From positions 37,553 to 101,552 of the forward strand of contig NZ_CAKAPD010000008.1 of NCBI RefSeq assembly GCF_916715725.1: a stretch of DNA of 64,000 nt. The letters run 5' to 3'. A program made the translations under genes and the position numbers. The notes under the pieces were generated by a model that worked only from the letters and a program-made list of their open reading frames with translations, had not been told where the DNA came from and made no database searches. The stretch comes from an uncultured Rothia sp. Its GTDB lineage: Bacteria > Actinomycetota > Actinomycetes > Actinomycetales > Micrococcaceae. Of the stretch, positions 7,029-15,426 are shown in pieces. Each line of letters opens with the position of its first letter. The first letter of the stretch is position 1.

Positions 7029-9860
7029 GTGCCCGCTCAGGCAAAGACCGGAAAAGCCCTGCTGATTGTGGAGTCTCCCTCCAAGGTCAAAACCATTAGC
7101 AGCTACCTCGGCGAGGACTACCTTGTCGACTCGTCCATGGGCCATATCCGCGACCTTCCGCAGCCCTCCGAACTGCCCGAAAACCTCAAAAAGAGCCCCG
7201 TCGGCAAGTTCGCTGTCAACGTTGAAGAGAACTTCGAACCCTACTACGTGGTCAACCCCGACAAAAAGAAAAAGGTCGCCGAACTCAAGCGCAAGCTCAA
7301 AGAAGTAGACGCGCTCTACCTGGCAACCGATGGTGACCGCGAAGGTGAAGCCATCGCATGGCACCTGAAGGAAGTCCTCAAGCCCAAGGTACCCGTCTAC
7401 CGCATGACCTTCCCCGAAATCACCCGGGAAGCCATTCAGCGTGCCTTCGGCGAACTGCGCGATATCGACCTGCACCTGGTCGACGCGCAGGAAACCCGCC
7501 GCATCCTCGACCGCATCTACGGTTACGAAATTTCCCCCGTGCTCTGGCGCAAGGTCGGCCGCGGCCTCTCCGCAGGTCGCGTGCAGTCCGTCGCAACCCG
7601 CCTCGTCGTTGAGCGCGAACGTGAGCGCATGGCATTCGTCGCCGCCAACTACTGGGACCTGACCGGACGCTTCCTGACCGCAGCCTCCGAAGGCTTCGAC
7701 GCCAAGCTGGTCGCCGTAGACGGTAACCGCATCGCCACCGGCAAGGACTTCGCCGACAACGGCACCCTCAACACCTCCAAGGTCACCCACCTGAATGAGG
7801 AAGCCGCCCGCGCGCTCGCCGCAGCCCTGCAGTCCGCCGCGTTCTCCGTACGCTCCGTTGAGACCAAGCCGTACAAGCGCCGCCCGGCAGCGCCGTTCAC
7901 CACTTCCACCCTGCAGCAGGAAGCCGCGCGTAAGCTGCGTTTCTCCTCCCGCGTGACCATGCAGGTGGCGCAGCGCCTCTACGAAAACGGTTACATCACC
8001 TACATGCGTACCGACTCGGTGGCACTGAGCGAGCAGGCAATCTCCGCCGCACGCCGCCAGGCATCCGAGCTGTACGGCGCAGAGTTCGTGCCCTCCGCAC
8101 CGCGCGTGTACACCTCCAAGAGCAAGAACGCACAGGAAGCCCACGAAGCAATCCGCCCCGCCGGTGACACCTTCCGCACCCCGGACGCTGTGCGCGGCTC
8201 CCTGTCCAACGACGAGTTCCGCCTCTACGAACTGATTTGGAAGCGTACCGTCGCCTCCCAGATGGCTGACGCGACCGGTTCCACCGCCTCCGTGCGCCTG
8301 GGCGCCGTGGCATCTAACGGCCAGGACGCCGAGTTCGCTGCATCCGGTACCGTCATCACCTTCCGCGGCTTCCTCGCCGCCTACGAGGAGGGCGTTGACG
8401 CATCCCGCTTGGCTGAGCGTGAGGCGAAGGACGCTGAGAAGCGCCTGCCGAACCTGACCACCGGCGAGGCACTGACCGCCGAGGCGATTGAACCCGCCGG
8501 CCACGAGACCCTGCCGCCCCCGCGCTACACCGAGGCGTCCCTCGTGAAGACCCTGGACGAGCTGGGCATTGGCCGCCCGTCCACCTACGCGGCGGTTATT
8601 TCGACCATCATGGACCGCGGATACGTGAACGTTCGTTCTGGTTCGCTGATCCCGTCCTGGATCGCGTTCTCCGTGGTGCGCCTGCTCGAATCCAGCTTCG
8701 GCCCCTACGTGAACTACGAGTTCACCGCGCAGATGGAAGAAGACCTCGACCGCATCGCACGCGGCGAAGAATCCCGCGTCGAATGGCTGGGCGAGTTCTA
8801 CTTCGGCGGCGGCTCCAAGCGCGGCCTGAAGCCCATCGTCGACAACCTCGGTGAGATAGACGCCCGCAGCATCAACTCCATCCCAATCGCGGACGGCATT
8901 GTGCTGCGCGTGGGCAAGTTCGGCCCCTATCTGGAAGCCGAAGGCACCCTCGACACTGAGACCGGCGAACTGACCGAACCGATCCGCGCGAACGTACCCG
9001 CCGACCTGGCACCGGACGAACTGACCGAAGCGAAGGCACGCGAACTGCTCGAACAGGGCAAGTCCGACGGCCGAGTGCTCGGCGTGGATCCGGTCTCCGG
9101 CAACCAGATTGTGGCACGCGACGGCCGCTACGGACCCTACGTCACCGAAGTCATCGAAGAGATGACCGAGGAGCAGATTCAGGCGTACCTGGACGCGCAG
9201 CCGACCGAATACTACAAGAACGGCAAGCCCAAGCCGAAGAAGAAGCCCAAGCCTGCCAAGCCGCGCACCGCCTCCCTGTTCAAGTCTATGGACCTGGCGA
9301 CCGTGACCCTTGAGCAGGCACTGCAGCTGATGAGCCTGCCGCGCGTGCTCGGTACCGACGCTGAGGGCGTGGAAATCACCGTGCAGAACGGCCGCTTTGG
9401 CCCGTACCTGAAGAAGGGCACGGACTCCCGCTCGATTGGCAGCGAAGACGAAATCTTCACGATTACGCTGGAGCAGGCGCTGGAGATTTACTCCCAGCCA
9501 AAGCAGCGCGGTCGTGCGGCGGCTAAGCCTCCGCTGGCTGAGCTGGGTGTGGACCCGGTCAGCGAGAAGAAGATCGTGGTGAAGGACGGCCGCTTTGGCC
9601 CGTACATCACCGACGGTATTACGAACATTACGGTTCCGCGTGCGGAGTCGGTCGAGTCACTGACCCACGAGCGTGCGGTGCAGCTACTGGCTGACAAGCG
9701 TGCGAAGGGCCCGGTCAAGCGTAAGACCGCCGCGAAGAAGACCACCACGGCGAAGAAGACTACTGCTAAGAAGACGACCGCAAAGTCTACTACCGCAAAG
9801 TCTACTACCGCGAAGAAGACGACCACTCGTAAGACCGCGGCGAAGAAGACCGCCGAGTAG
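7029..9860 (+). CDS. topA: DNA topoisomerase I
   Basis: The 943-residue type IA topoisomerase relaxes negative supercoils. The TOPRIM domain is at the N terminus (ALLIVESPSKVKTI, then ATDGDREGEAIAWH). The active-site tyrosine is Tyr325 in GYITYMRTDS, as in E. coli TopA GLITYMRTDS. The C-terminal half has repeated actinobacterial-type modules (GRFGPYL, GRYGPYV, GRFGPYI) instead of zinc fingers. It ends in a lysine-rich tail of TAKKTT/AKSTT repeats, like mycobacterial and streptomycete TopA tails that raise processivity. The GTG start at 7029 is supported by GAGGAG about 6 bases upstream. Confidence 0.97.
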   Translation: MPAQAKTGKALLIVESPSKVKTISSYLGEDYLVDSSMGHIRDLPQPSELPENLKKSPVGKFAVNVEENFEPYYVVNPDKKKKVAELKRKLKEVDALYLATDGDREGEAIAWHLKEVLKPKVPVYRMTFPEITREAIQRAFGELRDIDLHLVDAQETRRILDRIYGYEISPVLWRKVGRGLSAGRVQSVATRLVVERERERMAFVAANYWDLTGRFLTAASEGFDAKLVAVDGNRIATGKDFADNGTLNTSKVTHLNEEAARALAAALQSAAFSVRSVETKPYKRRPAAPFTTSTLQQEAARKLRFSSRVTMQVAQRLYENGYITYMRTDSVALSEQAISAARRQASELYGAEFVPSAPRVYTSKSKNAQEAHEAIRPAGDTFRTPDAVRGSLSNDEFRLYELIWKRTVASQMADATGSTASVRLGAVASNGQDAEFAASGTVITFRGFLAAYEEGVDASRLAEREAKDAEKRLPNLTTGEALTAEAIEPAGHETLPPPRYTEASLVKTLDELGIGRPSTYAAVISTIMDRGYVNVRSGSLIPSWIAFSVVRLLESSFGPYVNYEFTAQMEEDLDRIARGEESRVEWLGEFYFGGGSKRGLKPIVDNLGEIDARSINSIPIADGIVLRVGKFGPYLEAEGTLDTETGELTEPIRANVPADLAPDELTEAKARELLEQGKSDGRVLGVDPVSGNQIVARDGRYGPYVTEVIEEMTEEQIQAYLDAQPTEYYKNGKPKPKKKPKPAKPRTASLFKSMDLATVTLEQALQLMSLPRVLGTDAEGVEITVQNGRFGPYLKKGTDSRSIGSEDEIFTITLEQALEIYSQPKQRGRAAAKPPLAELGVDPVSEKKIVVKDGRFGPYITDGITNITVPRAESVESLTHERAVQLLADKRAKGPVKRKTAAKKTTTAKKTTAKKTTAKSTTAKSTTAKKTTTRKTAAKKTAE

Positions 9861-9872
9861 CTCTTCTACCTG

Positions 9873-9930
9873 AAGGCGCAGGATGCGTCCCGAACCCCCG
9901 CGTGGGGGGGGGGCGCCTCCTGCGCCTTTT
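9873..9930 (+). terminator. topA terminator with a ten-G homopolymer in the loop
   Basis: AAGGCGCAGGA (9873-9883) pairs with TCCTGCGCCTT (9918-9928), followed by Ts. The loop contains an uninterrupted run of ten G residues at 9904-9913. Confidence 0.8.
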
Positions 9931-10112
9931 GCGTGCCCGAGGAATGTTTGTGCCCGCGCTGTGTTTCTTAGGCTTGCGCTGTGCTGATGCTGGGCATCCG
10001 CCCGGATTGTTTGCGGAGTGAGCCGCGCCTCTGACAGACTGGAAGAGGCGCCGCACCTGCGGTACCGCACACAGACGATATCCCGCCGCGGGGCGGGGGA
10101 GGGGAGCGCATC

Positions 10113-11084
10113 GTGCGCCTGGGAGTTCTGGATGTTGGGTCGAATACGGTCCACCTGCTACTGATTGACGGCAGTCCTGGAGCGCGCCCCGAACCGTACG
10201 CGTCCCATAAGATTCCGCTGCAGCTCGTGCAGTACCTCGACGCTGAGGGCAACATTTCGCAGGAGGGCGCGGACGCACTGACCCGCTTCGTGACTAGCGC
10301 CCGCGACTTCGCGATCGAGAATGAGGCGGAGGACCTGCTGGCGTTCTCCACGAGCGCTATCCGTGAGGCGGGTAATGGTGCGGCGGTGCTGCATCAGGTG
10401 CGTGAGCAGACCGGCGTGAGCCTGAACGGTATTTCGGGTGATCAGGAGGCGGCGATTACGTACTTTGCGGTGCGCCGCTGGCAGGGCTGGGGTGCGGGCC
10501 GCATCCTTGATTTTGATATTGGTGGCGGCTCGTTTGAGTTTTCGACGGGTACGAATGCGTTGCCGGACGCGGCGATGAGCGTGCCGCTGGGCGCGGGCCG
10601 CCTGACCCGTGAGTTCTTTGATGAGCAGCCGCCGAAGCCGAAGCAGGTGAAGCGTCTGCGCAAGTATGTGCGTGAGCAGATCGCCCCGGTCGCGGAGAAC
10701 CTGTTGCAGTATGGCACGCCGGATATGACGGTGGGTACGTCGAAGACGTTCCGTTCGTTGGCGCGTATTTGTGGTGCGGCGCCGTATTCGGCGGGCCCGC
10801 ATGTGAAGCGTGAGATGCATCTGCAGGATTTGCGCCTGTGGACTCGTCGTATGGAGGCGATGACGGTGTCTGAGCGTAGCGATTTGCCGGGTGTTTCGAA
10901 GGCGCGTGCGGAGCAGATGCTGGCGGGCGCTATCGCTGCGGAGGCGGCGATGGAGGCGTTTGGGGTTGAGACGATGCGCGTGTGCCCGTGGGCGCTGCGT
11001 GAGGGCCTGATCTTGAAGCGTATTGAGCATCTGGCGGAGGGTACGGGTACTCCGGTCAACCCGAAGACCCTCCTGGGTGAGTAG
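10113..11084 (+). CDS. Ppx/GppA family phosphatase (exopolyphosphatase-like)
   Basis: The 323-residue protein has the ASKHA-fold signatures of exopolyphosphatases and pppGpp phosphatases. The phosphate-1 loop is VLDVGSNTVHLLLID at the N terminus and the second glycine-rich loop is FDIGGGSFEFSTG near residue 135. It is the short, two-domain form common in actinobacteria. It starts with GTG at 10113, with a purine-rich GGGGAGGGGAG tract just upstream. Polyphosphate or (p)ppGpp is the expected substrate class; short actinobacterial paralogues differ in activity, so no finer call is made. Confidence 0.88.
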   Translation: MRLGVLDVGSNTVHLLLIDGSPGARPEPYASHKIPLQLVQYLDAEGNISQEGADALTRFVTSARDFAIENEAEDLLAFSTSAIREAGNGAAVLHQVREQTGVSLNGISGDQEAAITYFAVRRWQGWGAGRILDFDIGGGSFEFSTGTNALPDAAMSVPLGAGRLTREFFDEQPPKPKQVKRLRKYVREQIAPVAENLLQYGTPDMTVGTSKTFRSLARICGAAPYSAGPHVKREMHLQDLRLWTRRMEAMTVSERSDLPGVSKARAEQMLAGAIAAEAAMEAFGVETMRVCPWALREGLILKRIEHLAEGTGTPVNPKTLLGE

Positions 11085-11097
11085 AACATGATGATGA

Positions 11098-11139
11098 ACC
11101 CCGCAGGCTGGTGCGTGTAACGGGCACAGCCTGCGGGGT
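11098..11139 (+). terminator. Terminator after the Ppx/GppA gene
   Basis: ACCCCGCAGGCTG (11098-11110) pairs perfectly with CAGCCTGCGGGGT (11127-11139). T-rich sequence follows after a short gap. It separates the phosphatase gene from the AT-rich island. Confidence 0.75.
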
Positions 11140-11178
11140 CACCGCTTTTCTTTTGTATATAACCCGCCAACAAAGATG

Positions 11179-11202
11179 TAGGAAAGGAACAATCACCGAT
11201 GA
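11179..11202 (+). repeat. Shared 24-nt leader, copy 1
   Basis: The segment covering the ribosome-binding site and start codon (begins TAGGAAAGGAACAATC, ends at the base after the ATG) is identical to 13946-13969, in front of another island gene. The coding sequences that follow are unrelated. Confidence 0.9.
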
Positions 11203-12782
11203 AAATCCAAGAAGTTATTGACGAGGTCAACAACACCTGGGGCGAAGAACACGAAGAAAAACGAAAAAAGATATTTCGAGATAGTGTATTGATAAACCCA
11301 TTGTTAAAATTTATTGGGGTCACGCTGATTTATCTATCTGGGATTATCATGTATTTGATTATGAGCGCATTGCCTGGTAGTAATGTCGACACAGAGATAA
11401 TTCAAGGGTGGGGCTATATCTTTAATATCCCGTACTTTTTATTTGATATTCGAGTGAGTATGATTATCTCGTTGGCAAGTGTTCTTTTGAGTTTATATGT
11501 AAGTGTGGGTAAATTTGCAGATGGTTCTGAAGGACCCTCTGGGGATGCTCGGCGTGCTGTATATAGAAAATTTGCAGTTCTGGTTAGTAGATTTATTTTT
11601 GTAGTATTCGTTCTTAATTTCTGGCATGGTCTACTCTCTGGGTATTTTCAGGGAAGTGCCTATGCTCCTGAAATATTAGGGCCATGGAAATATGGCCCTG
11701 GCTGGGGGAGGTTAATTATTCCTCTAGAGATGAACTTGGGTAGATATGGTGAAATACCTCTATGGATTTTGTTATTTTTTGCTTGGTTTACATTATCATC
11801 TGCATCTCTTCTGACTTTTAATGAGAAGGATATATTGATACGAAACTTTCATATTTTCAGGAGAATTAATTATATCTATAATAATAAATCCCTCAGTCCT
11901 GAATATCGATTGGCTCAAAATTTAGTGATTAATTCCCAAAAATCGGGATCTCATTCCTATCGATTGAGTTATAAATATAGCGGTTCAGATGGTTATGATG
12001 GACGATTGGCGTATGACTCCAATTATTCTGGATTTAAATTTAGGGTAAAATTTTCTGCCTACATGAGGGATGTCAAAGTGGTTTCCATTCTGTGTCTCTG
12101 GGTGGTGGCAATAATTTTATTTGCTGTGTGTTCGGTCGCTTACACGGGGAGCCTTAAGGGTATTTTTGCTGCTTTGTTTATATATATTCCAATTTCTGCC
12201 TTTGAGATATTTAATTGCATTTCTGATAGGGTTTATTTGCATAAAGATATTTTTCGGGTGGCTACTGAGGGTATGGCTAAAAGAGAAAGGGTTCGGGAAT
12301 GGGTGAAATCCTTCTTGTTGGATGGATTAGCTAAATTTATTGGTAGGGTTATTTCTGCGATTTTTGCTATTGTTGGTTTTTGGTTTTTATTGAGCAAAGC
12401 TCTTCGAGAGGGGAATCCCGGAAGCCTGCTTCAGTCTCGTGATTTTGTGTATGTAGTATGCATTCTTTTGTTTACGGTGATTGTCTATATTCTTTTCTTT
12501 TTCTTGAGGGCTTTAATGCGCCTGATTTATAATGCAGAAATTGATAGGTATTCGGCTAAATATGCTTCTTCTTATTTGCTTAATGGGTGTGATGTGGGTA
12601 GTGTAAAATATTTGATTGTTGCATATATTTATTGTTCCATTATCAGAATTAATGGGTGCTACTCAGATTATCAATCTGAGATTGGAAAATCTGAGACTAT
12701 GGATTTTTCGGATAAAGTGATCAGCTATCAAAGTTCTAGGTTGATTTCTCGTAGGATCCCATATTCTCTCCGCCGTAAATAG
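11199..12782 (+). CDS. Unrecognised polytopic membrane protein, AT-rich
   Basis: I do not recognise a family. The 527-residue protein has about eight hydrophobic segments: near residues 34-56, 84-105, 125-145, 180-200, 290-312, 315-335, 370-395 and 405-430. A cytosol-like hydrophilic loop of about 85 residues lies between segments 4 and 5, with a short charged N terminus (EEHEEKRKK) and a hydrophilic C terminus. Base composition is far more AT-rich than the flanking genes, with many TTA, ATA and AAA codons, pointing to horizontal acquisition. AGGAAAGGAA is a good ribosome-binding site, inside the 24-nt leader shared with the gene at 13966. A structured repeat follows directly. Confidence 0.75.
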   Translation: MKIQEVIDEVNNTWGEEHEEKRKKIFRDSVLINPLLKFIGVTLIYLSGIIMYLIMSALPGSNVDTEIIQGWGYIFNIPYFLFDIRVSMIISLASVLLSLYVSVGKFADGSEGPSGDARRAVYRKFAVLVSRFIFVVFVLNFWHGLLSGYFQGSAYAPEILGPWKYGPGWGRLIIPLEMNLGRYGEIPLWILLFFAWFTLSSASLLTFNEKDILIRNFHIFRRINYIYNNKSLSPEYRLAQNLVINSQKSGSHSYRLSYKYSGSDGYDGRLAYDSNYSGFKFRVKFSAYMRDVKVVSILCLWVVAIILFAVCSVAYTGSLKGIFAALFIYIPISAFEIFNCISDRVYLHKDIFRVATEGMAKRERVREWVKSFLLDGLAKFIGRVISAIFAIVGFWFLLSKALREGNPGSLLQSRDFVYVVCILLFTVIVYILFFFLRALMRLIYNAEIDRYSAKYASSYLLNGCDVGSVKYLIVAYIYCSIIRINGCYSDYQSEIGKSETMDFSDKVISYQSSRLISRRIPYSLRRK

Positions 12783-12810
12783 CGTGCACCTCCGCAAAGG
12801 TAACCGTTGA

Positions 12811-13162
12811 AGCCATATGTGTTTCGAACAGTCACGCCATAAGTGGCTTCTGGAAACACATGTGGCTTCTCGCTATGGGGGTATCTGTAATCCGTGCAGA
12901 ATTTGTGCCATGGTTTAGCGTCTTCTGCCATGGTTTTTAACTACGACCAAAGACACTAACCTATGGCACAAATCCGGAACTCATGACCGATCTCCGGCTG
13001 TGCCAGGTAGGTGAGAGTTGGTTATGGGTTATGCCTTAGCCTTTTTGTCGATAGGTTAGTGTCTTCACTGCGGGTTAAAGACCCACGATGAAGACACTAA
13101 CCTATCGAAAACCTCTGTCTAAAAAGCAGGCAGCCCCGGACGCACACACGCATCCGGGGCTG
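12811..13162. repeat. Structured intergenic repeat, copy 1
   Basis: From about 12860 this region is repeated at 15112-15410. It holds three long hairpins and a terminator. Hairpin C is 12811-12825 with 12853-12867, 13 of 15 pairs, and occurs only in this copy. Hairpin A is 12902-12924 with 12950-12972, 20 of 23 pairs. Hairpin B is 13048-13067 with 13089-13108, a perfect 20-bp stem. The terminator stem is at 13131-13162. The right arms of A and B share AAGACACTAACCTAT. It contains no supported coding frame. Its arrangement resembles a MITE-like or other non-autonomous element, but no transposase is present. Confidence 0.85.
13131..13162 (+). terminator. Terminator-like hairpin, island copy 1
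   Basis: CAGCCCCGGA pairs with TCCGGGGCTG around a CA-rich loop, followed by pyrimidine-rich sequence and TTTTTT. Related hairpins occur at 13912-13940 and 15375-15410. Confidence 0.8.
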
Positions 13163-13200
13163 TCTCTTTCGCTTTTTTGACGAATTCTCTATTGCCATTT

Positions 13201-13209
13201 TGATATAAT
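13201..13209 (+). promoter_or_regulatory. Extended -10 promoter for the gene at 13334
   Basis: TGATATAAT is a perfect extended -10 (TG, one base, TATAAT at 13204-13209). A TTGACG sits 21 bases upstream, too far for a standard -35, so the extended -10 probably carries recognition. The implied leader is about 115 bases and AT-rich. Confidence 0.6.
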
Positions 13210-13333
13210 CATAGGAGATGTAATTAATAGTCAGAAGGACTGGGCTATATTGATATATTGCAGAATTTTTTCATATTAAAATTTAGTGACGTAACAAGAG
13301 AAGTGATTCTACGAGAGGCTATTGGAGGTATCG

Positions 13334-13882
13334 ATGACTTTTCTAGACTATAACAAAGATGAAAAGTTAGAATTTAACTATAAGAGGGCATGTGGTCTGT
13401 GGCTAATTGTGGTAGCGGCAGTTATAGCAATAGCCACCATGACCGGAGGAAAACAAATAATAAATATGCAAGTATTCAGCATTGGCTATGTTATTAGCTT
13501 TTTCTCGATCAACATGAACAAAAAGGTGTTGAATAGACTATCCGACGGTCCTTCAAGTGAATTTCAAAAGAAAGTATCTTCACGTGCCGTTATTCTATTA
13601 TTTGTCTTGATGATTTTGCTGGGCGGCCCATTCTTCGCAACTGAAAATTGGAGGCTGATTTGGCTGGGAGCGCTGATGGCAACCGCACTGCATTTCTTCC
13701 CGTACTATTTTATGCATGGAAAGTCAATGATATACCTGGGTCTTATCTGTGCCATTAACGTGTTTGCGGGATATATTTTTACCAACATCCCGTTAGAGGT
13801 AATTGCATATATCGACGCGGCGATTAAGCTCATCTTCGGAATCTATCTGCTATTCCTTTCAAAGCCGTCAAAGCAAATTTAA
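13334..13882 (+). CDS. Unrecognised six-helix membrane protein, AT-rich
   Basis: I do not recognise this family with certainty. The 182-residue protein has about six hydrophobic helices (starting near residues 20, 45, 86, 108, 133 and 158) with very short loops, as in small uncharacterised DUF-type integral membrane proteins. GGAGG (13324-13328) places the start at ATG 13334 rather than the in-frame TTG at 13322. Codon use is AT-rich like the gene at 11199. It has its own promoter, and a shortened copy of the island terminator follows at 13912-13940. Function unknown. Confidence 0.72.
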   Translation: MTFLDYNKDEKLEFNYKRACGLWLIVVAAVIAIATMTGGKQIINMQVFSIGYVISFFSINMNKKVLNRLSDGPSSEFQKKVSSRAVILLFVLMILLGGPFFATENWRLIWLGALMATALHFFPYYFMHGKSMIYLGLICAINVFAGYIFTNIPLEVIAYIDAAIKLIFGIYLLFLSKPSKQI

Positions 13883-13911
13883 GGCAGATCTTCGGCACAA
13901 CAAATCAGGGC

Positions 13912-13940
13912 GGCCCCGGACGCACACGCATCCGGGGCTG
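13912..13940 (+). terminator. Terminator-like hairpin, island copy 2 (short loop)
   Basis: The same stem as at 13131-13162 and 15375-15410, with a loop two bases shorter. One stem position reads G where copy 1 has A, giving a G-U pair instead of A-U. It leads directly into the shared leader of the gene at 13966. Confidence 0.7.
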
Positions 13941-13945
13941 CCTGC

Positions 13946-13969
13946 TAGGAAAGGAACAATCACCGATGA
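13946..13969 (+). repeat. Shared 24-nt leader, copy 2
   Basis: Identical to 11179-11202, covering ribosome-binding site, spacer and start codon. Identity stops inside the coding region. Confidence 0.9.
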
Positions 13970-15087
13970 CGAACCAACTACTGTTAGCGCAGGTGCTAGC
14001 TGCTGGATTTGACTGGGACTATTTCTGGCACTGGACTCATGACCAGGAGCTCGGCAAAGTGCTGATTTCTGCAATCCCACCGATTGCAACCGCTGCCATC
14101 GCTGCATTGAGTCTTATACTGACTGCTCTCAGGGAGACCAAGCAGATGGAACTCTCTAAACAGGGGACACCTCCTGAACTAACCCGGTACAAAGAATGGC
14201 TCGAAGTTTCTGAACGGTATAAGGAACTTGTAGGAGTCCCGGATGCATGTAATCTCACAGAAACTTCGGAAGAGTACCGGGAAATTGAATCTTCGCGAAA
14301 GGAAGCTCTCACACGTGCGGTTTGGGAGAGGAAAGTTATTTCTGTCTGTCCTAATGTACGTGGGCAGAAGCGGCTCTTGAATGTTCCAGCAAGTCTGGTT
14401 GTGCATGGTGATAAAAGAATTATCACTTTACCTAATTTTAGATACGGTATATATCTCTGGATTGAGGCTCTGATTATTGTGTCTGTATTTATGGGAATGT
14501 TAATTACTATGGTTTTGGTTGTTGGATCATTTGCTACCAGCCTCCTATCAGGTGCTGGGGATATAATCGAGACAACCGTATCTTTTATTTTTGTTGTCTT
14601 AGTCTGTTTGTATGCCTTAATTTATGGGATTAATTTGGTTGAGTCTACGCGGATGAGCCTATCTGGAGAACGGTTTGCTGAGTATGGTTATCTCCGTATC
14701 CTTCAGGAAAATCTGCCGAATGATAAGTTTAAGGATGTATTTAAATCTTCTTTGAATAAAATGAACAATTCGCAGAGATTTTTCTTTGCGCTTTGGGATG
14801 AGAATTATCGAAATTTTGTCTATTGTCCTAAATGGATAGGGTCCAAATATTTTTCTGTTATAGAACCATTTATTCTTGGTCTTCCCTATTGGATTATAAA
14901 TTGGGGGAGTGGAAAACGCGGATATGACTATGGCGAGTATAAGCCAGAAACTTTTGGGATTTCAGAGAAAGTGTCGGAGGGAGAACAAACTGAACAAGAT
15001 GAGAATCTGAAAGGTAAAAAAGCCTCCGTGAGCAAGCGGATAGTTTTGTGGATTTCTAAAAAGTGGGAATCTCTGAATCGTAGTTAA
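13966..15087 (+). CDS. Unrecognised membrane protein with cytosolic domains, AT-rich
   Basis: I do not recognise a family. The 373-residue protein starts with a short hydrophobic stretch, and a helix at ~32-55 (ISAIPPIATAAIAALSLILT) follows. A charged domain of about 110 residues rich in Glu, Lys and Arg (ELTRYKEWLEVSERYKEL) comes next, then two strong helices near 165-190 and 205-228. The C-terminal cytosolic part is ~140 residues with a Lys/Glu-rich tail. The beginning is GC-normal and the rest becomes AT-rich, as if the 5' end came from a host-like cassette. The start is fixed by AGGAAAGGAA in the repeated leader. A structured repeat follows. Confidence 0.72.
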   Translation: MTNQLLLAQVLAAGFDWDYFWHWTHDQELGKVLISAIPPIATAAIAALSLILTALRETKQMELSKQGTPPELTRYKEWLEVSERYKELVGVPDACNLTETSEEYREIESSRKEALTRAVWERKVISVCPNVRGQKRLLNVPASLVVHGDKRIITLPNFRYGIYLWIEALIIVSVFMGMLITMVLVVGSFATSLLSGAGDIIETTVSFIFVVLVCLYALIYGINLVESTRMSLSGERFAEYGYLRILQENLPNDKFKDVFKSSLNKMNNSQRFFFALWDENYRNFVYCPKWIGSKYFSVIEPFILGLPYWIINWGSGKRGYDYGEYKPETFGISEKVSEGEQTEQDENLKGKKASVSKRIVLWISKKWESLNRS

Positions 15088-15111
15088 CGAATTTTGGTTG
15101 GGTTCTCTTCC

Positions 15112-15410
15112 TATGTGATTCTTCGCTACGGGGATGGTCGTACCCCCGCAGAATTTGTGCCATGGTTTAGCGTCTTCTGCCATGGTTTTTAACTACGACC
15201 AAAGACGCTAACCTATGGCACAAATCCGTAACCCATGACCGAATCTCTGGCTGCGCCAGGTAGACGGGAACCGGTAATGACTTAGTGTTTTCGTCGATAG
15301 GTTAGTGTCTTCACTGCGGGATAAAGACCCACGGCGAAGACACTAACCTATCGAAAACCTCGGTCTAAAAAGCAGGCGGCCCCGGACGCACACACGCATC
15401 CGGGGCCGCC
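15112..15410. repeat. Structured intergenic repeat, copy 2
   Basis: A diverged direct repeat of 12860-13162. Hairpin A is 15154-15176 with 15202-15224 (21 of 23 pairs). Hairpin B is 15294-15312 with 15336-15354 (perfect 19 bp). The terminator stem is 15375-15410. Stems are better conserved than the linking sequence, and several differences keep pairing, which suggests that structure rather than coding is retained. It fills the 339-base gap before the ClC gene. Confidence 0.85.
15375..15410. terminator. Terminator-like hairpin, island copy 3
   Basis: GGCGGCCCCGGA pairs with TCCGGGGCCGCC. Compared with copy 1, an A-T pair in the stem is replaced by G-C on both sides, a compensatory change. No T-run follows. 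It stands between convergent genes. Confidence 0.65.
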
Positions 15411-15426
15411 CGCCACCTGTCAGAAC

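Noticed and set aside
9720..9860. Repeats at the topA end as a possible mobile or minisatellite element
   Set aside because: They encode the lysine-rich TopA tail known from actinobacteria and stay in frame.
12811..13162. Retron or type III toxin-antitoxin RNA as explanation of the hairpins
   Set aside because: No reverse transcriptase gene lies nearby and there is no tandem antitoxin-style repeat, so this remains without support.
12728..15183. Two minus-strand frames starting MAEDAKPWHKFC (12728-12931 and 14962-15183)
   Set aside because: The shared start is only the translated hairpin A repeat; the rest differs completely and overlaps real genes.
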